The notes: generated by a model from the letters alone, not told the origin. Counted from the first letter of the stretch, positions 47,186-58,691 are shown. The stretch: 64,000 nt of DNA from Erinaceus europaeus (GCF_950295315.1 NC_080164.1:59924003-59988002), one strand, 5' to 3'. Numbers and translations: made by a program.

Positions 47186-47657
47186 AGTAATTAAATAATT
47201 ATCTAGTGCTTAAATAACAAGTATAATTTAATGTTAGGTGAGATTGAAACAAAGACATAAATTTGTGAAGAAATGAGTGAAGGGTTGATGTTAAGATAAT
47301 AAGAATGCTTTCCTAGTAAGCGTAATAATAGGATTACTGGCAAGTCCCTCTTTCATGATGTGTGCTCTGAGGGTTCTCTGTTGTACATATGTGTCTAATT
47401 TGCAACAAGTGGAAATGTGTGTACCATGAATAGAATTTCTTGCATTGTGTAAGGGTTGACAGTGAAGACATTCTTAAGAGCAGAATATTAGTACTTGCAC
47501 CATTTTTAGATTCACATTCCATTAAAGTTCTTAGTTAAAAATTAGTATTGATTTATTTTATATATGTGAAAACACAGTATCTTAATATGCTTTTATCAAA
47601 TAATTGATTATACTTTAAAAGGAGCTGTTAGTGATAAAATAGGTGTTTACTGACCTT
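47186..47657. other. Unassigned AT-rich DNA
   Basis: Target region of the Vingi insertion. Nothing recognised. Confidence 0.5.
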
Positions 47658-47668
47658 GGTGAGTAGTA
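47658..47668 (+). repeat. Target-site duplication of the Vingi element, left copy
   Basis: ggtgagtagta here and at 50738-50748, identical over 11 bp. The last 3 bp overlap the element by microhomology. Confidence 0.85.
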
Positions 47669-49140
47669 ACACATGGAGAGGAGAGAAATTGGTCTATAGC
47701 TGGCGGCCAGTGTTGGGTCTTTCTTTGGTTTCAAAACCACTAATACCTTCGCATGACACCAAACTTTGGGCATAGACTCAGATTCCAAGATGTGGGACAG
47801 GAATGCAGCGAGCCACTTCTTTGCCGTGGGACCCAGGTTAAGAATGAGTTCTGGGGTGATGTTATCATAGCCAGCAGCCGTTCCCGGTTTAACCCTCTTT
47901 AAAGCGTCTTCCAGTTCAGACAGTGTAAAGGGAGAGAGTTTTGGAGATGGACAAGATAAACGGAAGTGGGATGACCACTCATGGGAAATTTCTCTTTTCC
48001 AGACTGGGTCGATCTTAGCACGTCTAACTTGAGTTAGGTGACTGGCCACTGAGTTTGGAGATACAGGAGGATGGGAGACGACGGGAGGGGGTTGGCTACC
48101 GGCACCCAGTCTGTGAAGAAGCTTCCAGGCCTTCCTATTTGAGTGGGTGAAGTTCAGACTTTGCGTGAGTTGTTGCCAGCAGGCTTGGCATGCTGCATCC
48201 AGGGAGGCAATGAGATGGTCAGCCACATCTGGGTCGCCCGACTCATCATACTGCTTTAGTAGTTGCTCGCATTCAGCATCAAGACAAGGCATATAGTTAG
48301 CATGTCTCCCATGAGGAATGGCTTGGGAAGCTGCTTTGAAGATGGCTTGGCGGAAGTGCCTGTAGGAATCTTCAGAGGGGATAGAGTTAATTGGAATTGC
48401 AGGAATAGATTTGTTGGTAAGATCACTGAACAGACGCCAGTTTGCTTTCTGAAAGTTCCATCTTAGTTTCTTGGAGCATAGAATCAGTGGGAGCTGGAGA
48501 CCAATGTGGATGATAGCTGGGCGGTGATGACTGTGCGGGAAGATCTTGAGAACTTGTCTCATAGCGGGAAAGGCTTGGCTGTTGACTGTGCTAATTCAGC
48601 ACAGGTCAGGTGATGAGTCTTTATTCCATCTAGCACTGTGAAAAGAGCCTGGCTGTTTGGGATTGTATAATAGGGAGAGGTCATTCGCTGAAGCCCAGTC
48701 GGCTAAGATAGAGCCGTCAGCACGAGTGGAGGAATATCCCCAGTCTTGGTGATGACTATTAAAGTCTCCAACGTAAACGGCTGGGTGATTCAGGCTAGGC
48801 AGGACCTCATTATCCCATGAGGCACTGGGAGGCTTATATACGTTGATGAGCTGAATAGTTCCAAAAGTAATGGAGTCGTAGAAGGTCGAAGAGGCCTGTG
48901 GTAAATGTCCGCAAGACACGATTTGGCGTAGATGGCTCGGCCGTGTTTAGGATGGAGATTATAGCATATTAAATCGAATCCACTGATGGTGAATCAAGCA
49001 GCTTCATCGACTGCTATATGTGTTTCTTGTAGGCAGATAACATCTGCCTGATGCTGTATCACCAGTTGACCAATAAGAACGCGTTTGACAAGGACAGCCC
49101 CTCAACATTAAGTTGGAGGACTCGAAGAGCAGGACCAACA
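47666..49140 (-). pseudogene. Vingi endonuclease and N-terminal RT segment, inverted
   Basis: In reading order: L-Q-L-N-V-E-G near 49118 (EN start), Q-E-T-H near 49018-49032, G-D-F-N at 48758-48769, and S-H-H-R-P at 48518-48532, the four landmarks of APE-like endonucleases. A linker follows, then the RT lead-in K-P-G-T-A-A-G-Y-D-N-I and [10 protein letters not shown] next to the breakpoint. Breaks: TGA at 48994-48996, a frameshift near 48915, and TGA at 48596-48598 in otherwise open EN sequence. The frame continues past 47666 only into flanking DNA. Confidence 0.9.
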
Positions 49141-49228
49141 GCTTGAAAGCTGTCAGGAGCTGCTTGTTGCTAGCAGGCTTTGAAAGTGACTGGGATCCAT
49201 GTGGATTCAGCCGGCTAGGAAGGATCCA

Positions 49229-50726
49229 CTGGCCGCCAGCTATAGACCAATTTCTCTCCTCTCCGTGTGTTACAAACTCCTTGAGAGGCTGCTTCTGTCA
49301 CATATTTCTCCTCTTACAGAGAAATTCCTATCACCCGCCCAAGCTGGTTTCCACCCAGGAAGATCTACCTGTGAACAAGCCCTGGCCCTCTCAACTTACA
49401 TTGAAAATGGATTCCAGAAGAATTTAAAGACGGGTGCTGTCTTTGTTGATCTCACAGCAGCCTATGACACGGTCTGGCACCGCGGTCTCCTAGTCAAGAT
49501 CTCAAGATGCCTGCCTCCATGGGTGGCCAACACTATATCGTTTCTTCTCCAAAACAGAAGATTCCGGGTGCATCTGGGTGACAAGTCCAGCAGATGGAGA
49601 CCTGTCTCAAGTGGCCTCCCCCAGGGCTCTGTTCTGGCTCCTATGTTATTTAATATTTACATCAATGACCTCCCAGAAACTTCTTCAAGGAAGTTCATCT
49701 ACGCCAATGACATCTGCTGTGCAACTCAGGCATCCAAGTTCGACATCCTCGAGGAAACACTCACGAAAGACATGTCTCTGATATATGATTATTGTAAAAA
49801 ATGGTGACTAATCCCTAGCACTGCAAAAACGGTATCATCTGTTTTCCATCTACACCATGCCTCAGGCCTCGCGTGATCTTAATGTGCAGCTTGGCGGTAC
49901 GAGAATCCGGCATGAAGCCCAGCCAGTCTATCTTGGCATTACGCTCGATCTCACTCTGTCATTTCACAAACATCTCATAAAAACTGCAGCAAAGGTGGGC
50001 GCGAGGAATAACATCATTGCAAGACTGGCCAGCTCCTCATGGGGCGCGAGCGCTGCTACACTACGATCATCCTCTCTGGCATTATGCTATTCTACTGCAG
50101 AATACTGTGCCCCAGTATGGTTCCGTAGCCCCCATGTCCACTTGGTCGATTCCAAATTATATTCCTCCATGAGGATAATTTCTGGAACCATTCATTCCAC
50201 CCTGGTTCCATGGCTGCCAGTTCTTAGCAACATCGCCCTGCCAGATATTTGTCGGGATGCGGCATCATCTAATTTCATTTCCCACGTCTATGCTTGACCG
50301 GACCTGCCAATATACGCGGATATCTTCGCCCACCCTGTCCATCGCTTGATGTCTCATTATCCAATCTGGTCCCCTACGCCTACACTGAACTTCTCTGTTC
50401 CAGACTCTTGGAAACAGAGTTGGCAGTCAGCTGAGGTAAAGAACAAACACCTCATCACAGACCCCTGCAAGTGTCAACCAGGCTTTGACCTAGCATGTTA
50501 TGATTGGGCCCTCCTCAATCGCTATCGAACAGGCCATGGCCGGTGAGCTGCTATGTTCCATCGCTGGGGAGCCAGAGATGACCCAAACTGCCCCTGCGGC
50601 TACAGACAGACTATGACCCAAATAGTCAAAGACTGCCACCTCTCCGGATTCAAAGGAGGTCTCGAAACTTTACATCAGGCTCAACCTGACGCTGTTGACT
50701 GGCTACCGAAGAAGGGCAAACGCTAG
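49229..50726 (+). pseudogene. Vingi reverse transcriptase core and C-terminus
   Basis: Starts with [10 protein letters not shown] (overlap with the inverted part). RT motif A is F-V-D-L-T-A-A-Y-D with catalytic Asp at 49448-49450. Motif B is S-G-L-P-Q-G-S-V. Motif C, normally Y/F-A-D-D, reads Y-A-N-D at 49700-49711: the first Asp is Asn. Stops at 49805-49807, 50295-50297 and 50544-50546 are TGA in contexts where CGA is likely, and a 1-base frameshift lies near 49864. The C-terminal C-P-C-G-Y...C motif near 50590-50640 precedes the final TAG at 50724-50726. No RNase H motifs follow the RT. Confidence 0.93.
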
Positions 50727-50810
50727 AAGAAGAAGAAGGTGAGTAGTACACTGCTTTAAAATTTTGAGTCCATACCTTATCTTCCTGTTTATCCTATTTA
50801 AAAAATAATT

Positions 50811-50905
50811 ATGGATGAGGGTAGATAGCATAATGGTTCATGCCTGAGGTTCAAAAGTCCCAGGTTCAATCCCCTGTACTGCCATATATCAGAGCTGAGC
50901 AGTAC

Positions 50906-50907
<2 letters not shown>
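50811..50907 (+). mobile_element. S3 SINE with TA-rich tail
   Basis: gagggtagatagcataatgg, tgcctgaggttcaaaagtcc, agagctgagcagtacta, running directly into a (TA)n tract. Confidence 0.88.

Positions 50908-50953
<46 letters not shown>
50908..50953. repeat. (TA)n microsatellite in a SINE tail
   Basis: About 22 TA units at the junction of an S3 and an S2-like SINE. Confidence 0.95.
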
Positions 50954-50957
<4 letters not shown>

Positions 50958-51145
50958 CCAAGTTGAGAGCATATGTTACTAATACTCAAGGACTCAGTAT
51001 GAAGTCCCCACCTGCAGAAGGGAAGCTTCACAAATGGTGAAGCAATATTGTAGGTGTGTCTCCTCCTCTCTGTCTCTCCTACCCTTCTGTGTTTCTCTAT
51101 AACTATCCAATCAATAACAATAATAAATTAAAATATTAAAAATAA
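50954..51145 (+). mobile_element. S2 SINE, partial head
   Basis: gagagcatatgttactaata, agtccccacctgcagaaggg, gaagcttcacaaatggtgaa, ctatccaatcaataacaata. Confidence 0.82.
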
Positions 51146-51162
51146 AAAATATTTTAATTAGT

Positions 51163-51470
51163 GGAACCAGGTGGTAGAGCAGCAGGTTAAGCACACATGG
51201 CGCCAAGCACAAGGACCTGTGTAAGCATCCCTGTCGAGCCCTGGCTCCCTACCTGCTGGGGGGTCGATTCACAAGCGGTGAAGGGAGTTTGCAGGTGTCT
51301 TTCTCTCCCCTTCTCTGTCTTCCCATTCTCTCTTGATTTCTCTCAGTCATGTTCAACAAAAATGAAAGCAATAACAACAATAATAATAACAATGATAAAC
51401 AACAAGGGCAATAAAAGGAAAAAAATGACCTCCAGGAGCAGTACATTCTAGTGCAATAACCCCAGAGGCA
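51163..51470 (+). mobile_element. S1L SINE
   Basis: accaggtggtagagcagcag head, ccctgtcgagccctggctcc B-box side, and extension gacctccaggagcagtacat to aataaccccagaggcaaaaa. Confidence 0.9.
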
Positions 51471-51474
51471 AAAA

Positions 51475-51730
51475 AATATTACAATTAGTAAATTAATAAA
51501 AGTAACCGAAATTATAAGATTACACAGGTATAGTTTAATACTGCAGTCACCACCACAGTTCTGTACCTTCCTTTTCCTCCACCCCAGCTCTCTCCATCCT
51601 TCTTAAGGATAATCACGATAGTTTTCACAAAATGTTATCAACAGTTTAACTACTTTTTTTTTCTTTTTAGCAAGCTTATGTGTTTCATTCCTTTATATTA
51701 CAGGTAAGAGTGAAATCATGCAGTAGCTGT
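51475..51730 (-). mobile_element. Old L1 3' end, antisense
   Basis: aaattataagattacacagg, agtcaccaccacagttctgt and gagtgaaatcatgcagtagc follow antisense 3' UTR order of an old subfamily. Confidence 0.6.
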
Positions 51731-51959
51731 CATTCAAAGAAGTGCAGGTCATTTGGTAATAGATATAAGTTACAGCACAACAGTTCTAGAACAGAAATAT
51801 GAAAGTAATGACTTTAAGATATTATATATGATAGTAGTATGAGAAAAGTTTTTAAAAAGATTAGAAAGTAATAAGGAAAAATAACATCATTTAAAAAGAC
51901 ATAGAAATTGCATGCATGTCAATGTATTATACATAAAAGTACTATATATAACTTATGTA

Positions 51960-52904
51960 TAATTATATATAAATACACCTAAGGTAGCTTCTTATAAACT
52001 TCTTTGTTTCCTTTTCTGTGGCACTCCTTTCAGTAACTCTTGTAAGGCAAGTCTGGTATTTGTATTTCTGGTACTGTTTTGATTTCTCCTTCTTATTTGA
52101 ATGATAGTCTTGTGGGGTTTGTATGGCTGCTAGTTATTGTCTTTGTAAATCTTGAAAACCTTCCACTGTTTCCAGACCTCCATGTTTCCTGCAGAAAAAT
52201 CTGGTGCAAATCTGATTGCAGTATCTTTATAATTCACTTCCTTCTGTTTCCTGGCAGTTTGCACATTTTTTTTTTGTTGCTGTTGTTCTTGACTTTTGAT
52301 AGTTTCACAATGATGTATCTTAATGTAGGGCTATTTGAGTTTAAGAACTTGAGGGTTCTTTTTATTTCCTGAACACCTATACACTGACCATATCCCAGGT
52401 TTGGAAAAATTTCTGCTATTTTTTTAAATATGGTTATAGTTTATGCTTCCTTCTTTCTCTCCTCTCCTTTTGAGACCCCCATAAATCTGATATTTCTTTT
52501 TCTTTTTCTTTTTTTTTGCCTCCAAGGTTATTGCTAGGGCTTGGTGCCTGCACTTGAATCAACTGTTCCTGGAGGCTATTTTTCCCTTTTTGTTGCCCTT
52601 GTTGTTTATCGATGTTGTTATTATTGTTATTGCTGTCGTTGTTGGATAGGACAGAGAGAAATCGAGAGAGGAAGGGAAGACAGAGAGGGGAAGAGAAAGA
52701 TAGACACCTGCAGACCTATATTACAGCTTGTGAATCGACCTCCCTGTAAGTGGGGAGCCGGGGGCTCGAACAGGGATGGTAAACCAGTCCTTGAGCTTTG
52801 TGCCATGTGCGCTTAATCCACTGCCCTACCACCTGACCCCTGGTATTTGTTTTCTAATGGAATTTTCAGTCTCTTAGAGAGTTGCCTCTAAGATTTTTTC
52901 CAAC

Positions 52905-52935
<31 letters not shown>

Positions 52936-53280
52936 GTACTTTGAAGTCAAAGAGTGTGGCCAGTTTATTTTCTATTCTTAATATTATGTCTTCTACAAGG
53001 GTAAGTCAACTTCTTTGATTTGCTGTTTGAGACTGGAATGCATTGAAAGTGTCCTTCATACCCTGTACGTCTATTTTCAAGTTTTCCAATTTGCTATCAA
53101 GTGAATCTTTAATGCCATTCATTTTTATCTTAATCCATTTTTTATATTAATTTGGGAATTTTGTATGTCTTCAAATTTCCTGAAAATGTGTTTTCTAGTT
53201 CTTTCTCTGGTAGCTCATCTGGATTTTCATCAAGTTTCTGGCCTTCATAATGGTTTTGCAGAACCAGCATTTTTCTAGTT
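51960..53280 (-). mobile_element. HAL1-like element, antisense, split by an S1L SINE
   Basis: Antisense of HAL1-type ORF1 C-terminal wording: tgatttctccttcttatttg, gcagaaaaatctggtgcaaa, cttgacttttgatagtttca, tatcccaggtttggaaaaat. The coiled-coil side follows after the SINE (ctatcaagtgaatctttaat). It is an opposite-strand relative of 27485-29545. Confidence 0.6.
52518..52840 (-). mobile_element. S1L SINE in the HAL1-like element
   Basis: Complete extension (gcctccaaggttattgctag), body, and head with B box complement (ggggctcgaacagggatgg). Confidence 0.9.
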
Positions 53281-53281
53281 T

Positions 53282-53565
53282 TTTTAATTAATTAGTTTAT
53301 TTATTTAAAAAAGGAGACATTAACAAGATGATAGGACAAGAGGGGTACAATTCCACACAATTCCCACCACAAGATCTCCATATCCCCTCCCCTCCCCTGA
53401 TAGCTTTCCTATTCATTATCCCTTTGGGAGTATGGACCCAAGGTCATTGTGGGATGCAGAAGGTGGAAGGTCTGGCTTCTGTAATTGCTTCCCCACTGAA
53501 CATAGGCGTTGACTGGTTGCTCCATAGTCCCAGTCTGCCTCTCTCTTTCCCTAGTAGGGAAATTA
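53282..53565 (-). mobile_element. 5'-truncated L1 3' module, antisense
   Basis: Begins with T-rich antisense tail, then ggggtacaattccacacaat, gggagtatggacccaaggtc, and stops after tttccctagtaggga. About 280 bp. Confidence 0.82.
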
Positions 53566-54022
53566 GCAGTTATCAAAGCTAATTACCAACATGCCACAGA
53601 TTTAGAGGTTAGAAGGCTGCTGTACTGAAATTAGCTGTGATTCATCACTTACAAAGAATTTGGAAATGATCCCACACACATTTGCCTGAGTTTGACTAAT
53701 TCATTTATAAGTTTGAAATTTTACATAGCAACTAAATAACATTTGGATAAAAATGACTTTTAATTTTATGTTTCAACAAACCCACATATGTTAGTTCAGC
53801 AAAATATCTTTCTTGAACTTACCTCTTTGAATTATGTTCTTTACCTAGAAGTCTCTTCTGGTTTTCACCACAAAGCCTAAAATCTTTTGTCTATGCTTTT
53901 GTTGCAGTTGTATTGAAGGTAATTCATAAGATGAAGTAGAGACTGGGCAAACATAACACTGAAGCAGTATCAGATCGAATTACTGTAAAATACTTTGTAG
54001 GGAGAAACTGCTTAATATTTAT
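53566..54022. other. Unassigned DNA
   Basis: Nothing recognised. Confidence 0.45.
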
Positions 54023-54034
54023 TGAATGATATAT

Positions 54035-54361
54035 ATATATATATATTTTTTTTTGTTTGTTTGTTTGTTTGTTTGTTTTTTTGTTTGTTTTTTTGTTTTC
54101 CTCCAGGGTTATTGCTGGGCTCGGTGCCTGCACCAAGAATCCACCGCTCCTGGAGGCCATTTTTCCCCCTTTTTGTTGCCCTAGTTGTTGCAGCCTTGTT
54201 GCGGTTATTATTGCCATTGTTGACGTTGCTTTGTTGTTGGATAGGACAGAGAGAAATGGAGAGAGGAGGGGAAGACAGAGAGAGAGGGGAGAGAAAGATA
54301 GACACCTGCAGACCTGCTTCACCACCCGTGAAGCGACTCCCCTGCAGGTGGGGAGCCGGGG
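54035..54361 (-). mobile_element. S1L SINE truncated in its head
   Basis: Contains the S1L extension and body, but the head stops right after ggtggggagccgggg, so the A box and B box are lost. TSD tgaatgatatat at 54023-54034 and 54362-54373 shows the truncation happened at insertion. A (GTTT)n tract at 54052-54100 has grown in the tail. Confidence 0.92.
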
Positions 54362-54373
54362 TGAATGATATAT

Positions 54374-54890
54374 TTATCTTCTTTGTCAATAATTATTTTG
54401 TTTCTTCATCTACTACCTAAATTTTAGAAAAGCATTCTATAGTTTACATGGAATATTACAACTCACGAAAGAAATCTCTCAATTACCTCATTTTCTGCAT
54501 TCTTATAGCTACTCTATTCTTGTAACTCTCATCTTTCTTTTGATAGATCATAATAATAACCTAGTAATTTCCCTGACATTAACCACTTATGTCCTTAATA
54601 GAGTCTCACATGCTAAGAGTTAACTTTCAAAAACACAAAGCTGATAAAAATAGTATGCTTGTTGAAATATCTGATACTCAAAACATCATATATTCGTAAC
54701 TGTAACCTGGCAAGTTTTTATAGTTAACCCACCCATTTTCCCCATATATGTATATGCTCTCCTGTTCCTTTGTAGAATCCTGACTAAATCAATTACTGTG
54801 AAAATTTGAAGAAGGGTTGTATATATTGAATTTTATTTTTCCAAAAGATGTGTTTAAGTTCTTATGCCTGGTATGATTTTCATTGTTTTT
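54374..54890. other. Unassigned DNA
   Basis: Nothing recognised. Confidence 0.45.
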
Positions 54891-54904
54891 TTTTGGGGGG
54901 GTTA

Positions 54905-55128
54905 AAAAGTATTTTTAGATTTATTTTATAAATTTTTTATTATTTTTATTTATTGGAGAGACAGCTAGAAATCAAGATGGTAGGGGAAAATAGCAAGGAA
55001 GAGAGAGACATCTGCAGCACTGCTTCACCACTCATGAAGCTTTCCCCCTGCAGGGACCAGGGTCTTGAACCCTAGTCCTTGTGCATTCTAACATGTCCAC
55101 TCAACCAGGTGTGCCACCACCATCCCCG
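54905..55128 (-). mobile_element. S2 SINE with small internal deletion
   Basis: ctagaaatcaagatggtagg, agcactgcttcaccactcat, and tccccctgcagggaccaggg, where gtggg is missing between tgcag and gacc. Confidence 0.87.
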
Positions 55129-55400
55129 TATGGTCTTCGTATATATGTAAATATAATTAATATTAAGTAATATTGGATGACGTAGTCTCAAAATGCAGTG
55201 AACTTGTCGATAAGAGGGAAATTTAAACATAGGTATCCACAAGAAAAAGATCATGTGATGACTGAGACTGATAAGAGGCATGTATATAGAGGACAAGGAA
55301 CACAAGCCTGCTGCTCAGAGTGAGCTGAGAGGTATGGAATGACCTCCATCTTAGAGCAATCACAAAGGAACCATTCATTCTGATATGCTGACTTTATATA

Positions 55401-55684
55401 TTTTTAAATATTTATTTATTCCCTTTTGTTGCCCTTGTTGTTTTATTGTTGTAGTTATTGTTGTTGTTATTGGTGTCATCATCGTTGGATAAGACAGAGA
55501 GAAATGGAGAGGAGAGGTGAAGACAGAGAGGGAGAGAGAAAGAGAGACACCTGCAGACCTGCTTCACCGCCTGTGAAGTGACTCCCCTGCACGTGGAGAG
55601 CTGGGGGCTTGAACTGGGATTCTTATGCAGGTCCTTGTGCTTGGCATCACATGTGCTTAACCCACTGCGCCACCGCTGACTCCC
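55401..55684 (-). mobile_element. S1 SINE, full length
   Basis: Complete S1 complement. Perfect 14-bp TSD gctgactttatata at 55387-55400 and 55685-55698. Confidence 0.95.
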
Positions 55685-55748
55685 GCTGACTTTATATACT
55701 TTAACCACTGCCTGAGAATAAATTTGGGGAGTTAAAAAATATCACTCA

Positions 55749-55952
55749 TATGAATGGGGCAGTGGTGCACCTAGCTGAATGCACATGTTACAATGCACAA
55801 GGACCTGGGTTCAAACCCCCGGTTCCCACATGCAGGGGGGAAGATTTGAAAGTGGGAAAGAGGTGCTGCAGGTGCTTCTCTTTCTTTCTCTTTACTTCTC
55901 CCCTCCCTCTCAATTTATGTCTTTATTTAATAAATAAAAAAGATTTTTTAAA
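55749..55952 (+). mobile_element. S2 SINE, full length
   Basis: ggcagtggtgcacctagctg head, ggttcaaacccccggttccc B-box side, aataaataaaaaagattttt tail. TSD atcactca at 55741-55748 and 55953-55960. Confidence 0.9.
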
Positions 55953-55960
55953 TCACTCAG

Positions 55961-56517
55961 CTTCTGGCAGTTTGTTATATAATGCTAGGAAATTAATACA
56001 AGAGACTGCCGGAAGAAAATATTTAACATTTTTCAGTTTTTCTGGACAAAGTTGTCTGATTCTCAGATTCCTAGGGATTGTTTACTGCATTTTTAAATAC
56101 TGTATTATTTTACCAAATAATATGTTATCAATAGAAAGTCAAAGTGACAAATGAAGTATTTTGAAGACAGTGATGTATTGAACTAAGTTCTAAAGCAGGA
56201 GTGGTAAATGTCTGACTTGCTGGTTGTATAAAGTCTGTAAAATTATTTGGTCTGGCTCTGTCAAGGCAACCACAGCTGTTTTTACTGCTAATACTTAGTT
56301 GACATGTTTGTGTGACCTGTGATTGATGTTATAAATATCCAAATAAATACTGACATTAAAAAAAAAGCTTTCTCACCTAAAGTTCTAAAGCTTAGTCTTT
56401 CTTTAATTTGTTACTAAGAAGTAAAATAACACAATATGTGATAAAGGATAACTTTCTTTTCTGTCTCTTATATGACGTAATGAAGATGGTATCTGTTATA
56501 TCAAGCTAAGCTTCTTT
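55961..56517. other. Mostly unassigned; possible old hAT DNA transposon piece
   Basis: Around 56190-56300 the wording aaattatttggtctggctct, tcaaggcaaccacagctg resembles an ancient mammalian non-autonomous hAT element. No terminal inverted repeats confirmed. The rest is unrecognised. Confidence 0.35.
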
Positions 56518-56530
56518 TGTTGTCTTATAA

Positions 56531-56807
56531 ATTTTAAAATATTTATTCCTTTTTTTTTGCCCTTGTTTTATTGTTGTGGTTATTATTGTTGTTGCTGTTG
56601 ACATTACATCCTTGTTCTATATGACAGAAAGAAATGGAGAGAGGAGGGGAAGACAGAAAGGAGGCGAGAAAGATAGACACCTGCAGACCTGCTTCACCAC
56701 CTGTGAAGTGACTCCAGGGGAGTCCTGTGCTCCAACCGAGATCCTTAAGCCGGTCCTTGCGCTTTGCGCCAAGTGCGCTTAACCAGCTGAGCTACCGCCC
56801 GACTCCC
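56531..56807 (-). mobile_element. S1 SINE with short head deletion
   Basis: Perfect 13-bp TSD tgttgtcttataa at 56518-56530 and 56808-56820. The segment after the CT-rich body lacks part of cctgcaggtggggag. Confidence 0.93.
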
Positions 56808-56820
56808 TGTTGTCTTATAA

Positions 56821-58680
56821 TTAAGATTGATTATTTGTGTAATTCTCTTGGAATTATTGGTTAAAATCATATTTAATATCAAAATGTATTAAGCATGCCC
56901 CCCTTTTCATATCATCTCTTTTCAAATAGGCTTTATTTATATGCTTGGAATTTTAGTTAAAGCATCTAAGCAGAGCAGAGAGATGATTGTACTTTAGTAG
57001 AAGAGACCAAATGTTTCCTAAGCATCTCCCATGACTATCCTTAGTAAAGCAATCTCTCTATCTCCCTCTGCTGCTAACCGAGAAACTGTATAGTTCTCTA
57101 GAATTTATTCCCACATACTTTCAAGAAATATACACCAAAATATAACATACAAATTGATGTAATAATTCAAATAAAATAACAGTATTTCCAGGAGTCTTTT
57201 GGTTAAAAAGAAAAGAAAAAACATCCTGACTTGATCTAGCAAAGCATATGCATTGTATGGTTTTAGCTCTCAACTTAAACTAACACATTTTTATTAGCAT
57301 CTTGGAAGAAGCTCAAGTACCATGATATCTCTATCTCTCTTCTGAGTTAGAAAATCAATTGCTGCCCAATTACACATGTGCAATTCCTGACTTTGGGGAA
57401 AAATAATAATAATGTCACTGTGCTTATCTTGAGGCTTTGGGGAAAATCTCATATCCATTATTCAGGGTGCTGGCAGGATTCATTGCTTTCTGACTTGGAG
57501 TTTGAAGAATGCTTTTATGCTGGTTGTCTGCTAGAGATTGCCTTTTCTTTCAAACTGTGTTCAGGTCTTTTCCCTGTATCCTAGCAATCACATCAATGGA
57601 GACTTCTTCACATGGAATCTCATCCTCTAAATCTGTTTGATTTCTTAAGAGAGTGAAAGAAAGCCTTCTACTTTCATAAGGCTCGGGTTATTAGGTTAGA
57701 CTCACCTTTATTTTTTTTCCTTTGTCACATTATCAGGGCTGAAGAGAGAAGATACTTGAAAGATTACTCAGAAAAATAAGTCCTAGGTCTGACTGAGAGC
57801 CTGGAGGTGACTTCCCTAGATATGCACCACTATAGGAGTGACTGCAGCCCAGAAGAATCCCTTTCCTTTTGGGTTAGGTTCTTTTTATTAACAAGGCTTA
57901 CAAAACAAAAAATTCAGATCTCAGGGTGTAGGTTTAGGCAGGAAGCAGAAGAAACTGATTAAATGGCTTTAAACATGGTAGGGTGTGATAACCAACTCTA
58001 AAAACAGTATATCTAAACTCAACAAATGAATGACTGATGCATATCATTTCACCATTCCCACATCATAGGGTCTAGTGGCTGTTGCTACCTGTGGGCTGTT
58101 GCTACCTGTGGGCACCAACCTAGCTATGTTTGACGAACATACAGATAACTTATGGGAAACAGTCTTTCAGGTACTGAGTTAGATTTTAAGCTACTTTAAT
58201 TGTTTTCTTATATTCCTTTTGATGAATTCGAAAGCAACTGATTAAAAACTTCAATTATATCTGCAAGATCACTTTGCCTTGTAATATAATCAGTGACTTA
58301 AAGAAACAAAATCATAGGACTTGTCTTAGAATGCTACCTATATTACTACGTTAATTGTTAAGACTTTTAATTAATGGGAATTCAAAGACATTTTATTGTT
58401 GACATATGCAAAGAAAATAATTTTTGCTAACTGTAGATTAAACAGCTAAATGATGAATCAGTTTATTCAGTAGTAATATTTTCAATAGTGAAATATGTTT
58501 ATATTTTGGTCCATAATTTCAGACTAAGAAGATATATTCCATGTTTTTATTATTTTAATATGTCAGGTTTCAACTTAAGCCCCTTTGAAGCAAAATTGTT
58601 TTTACCAATTATGATTTCTCGAATTCTTAATTCAGTGATACCTGTCTGTCTAAAACATTTACCTTTAATCTAATAACAAA
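56821..58680. other. Unassigned DNA, about 1.9 kb
   Basis: No transposon or exon recognised. An 18-bp word gctgttgctacctgtggg is tandemly doubled at about 58079-58115. Confidence 0.5.
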
Positions 58681-58691
58681 CTGTGATTTAA

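Larger units (their letters stand above)
47666..50737 (+). mobile_element. Vingi-type non-LTR retrotransposon, 5' part inverted
   Basis: A 3.07-kb insertion coding for an APE-type endonuclease, a reverse transcriptase and a C-terminal Cys motif, without an RNase H domain. These features plus the hedgehog background fit Vingi, an Ingi-related clade described from hedgehog genomes (Kojima and colleagues, 2011). The 5' half (47666-49226) is on the minus strand and the 3' half (49227-50737) on the plus strand. The two halves share 47 bp (47666-47712 complement and 49227-49273; 46 of 47 identical). The 3' end is an AGA-repeat tail (50724-50737). An 11-bp TSD encloses the whole, so it is one insertion. 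It is dead: several stops, frameshifts and a changed catalytic residue. Confidence 0.93.

Noticed and set aside
47666..50737. BovB/RTE or L1 identity for the 47.7-50.7 kb element
   Set aside because: RT and C-terminal wording do not look like L1 ORF2 or RTE; the AGA-repeat tail, missing RNase H and hedgehog context fit Vingi better.
52079..52372. 97-codon frame
   Set aside because: Antisense translation of HAL1-type ORF1 sequence.
54012..54420. Overlapping frames of 103-133 codons on both strands
   Set aside because: They are translations of an S1L SINE and its (GTTT)n tract.
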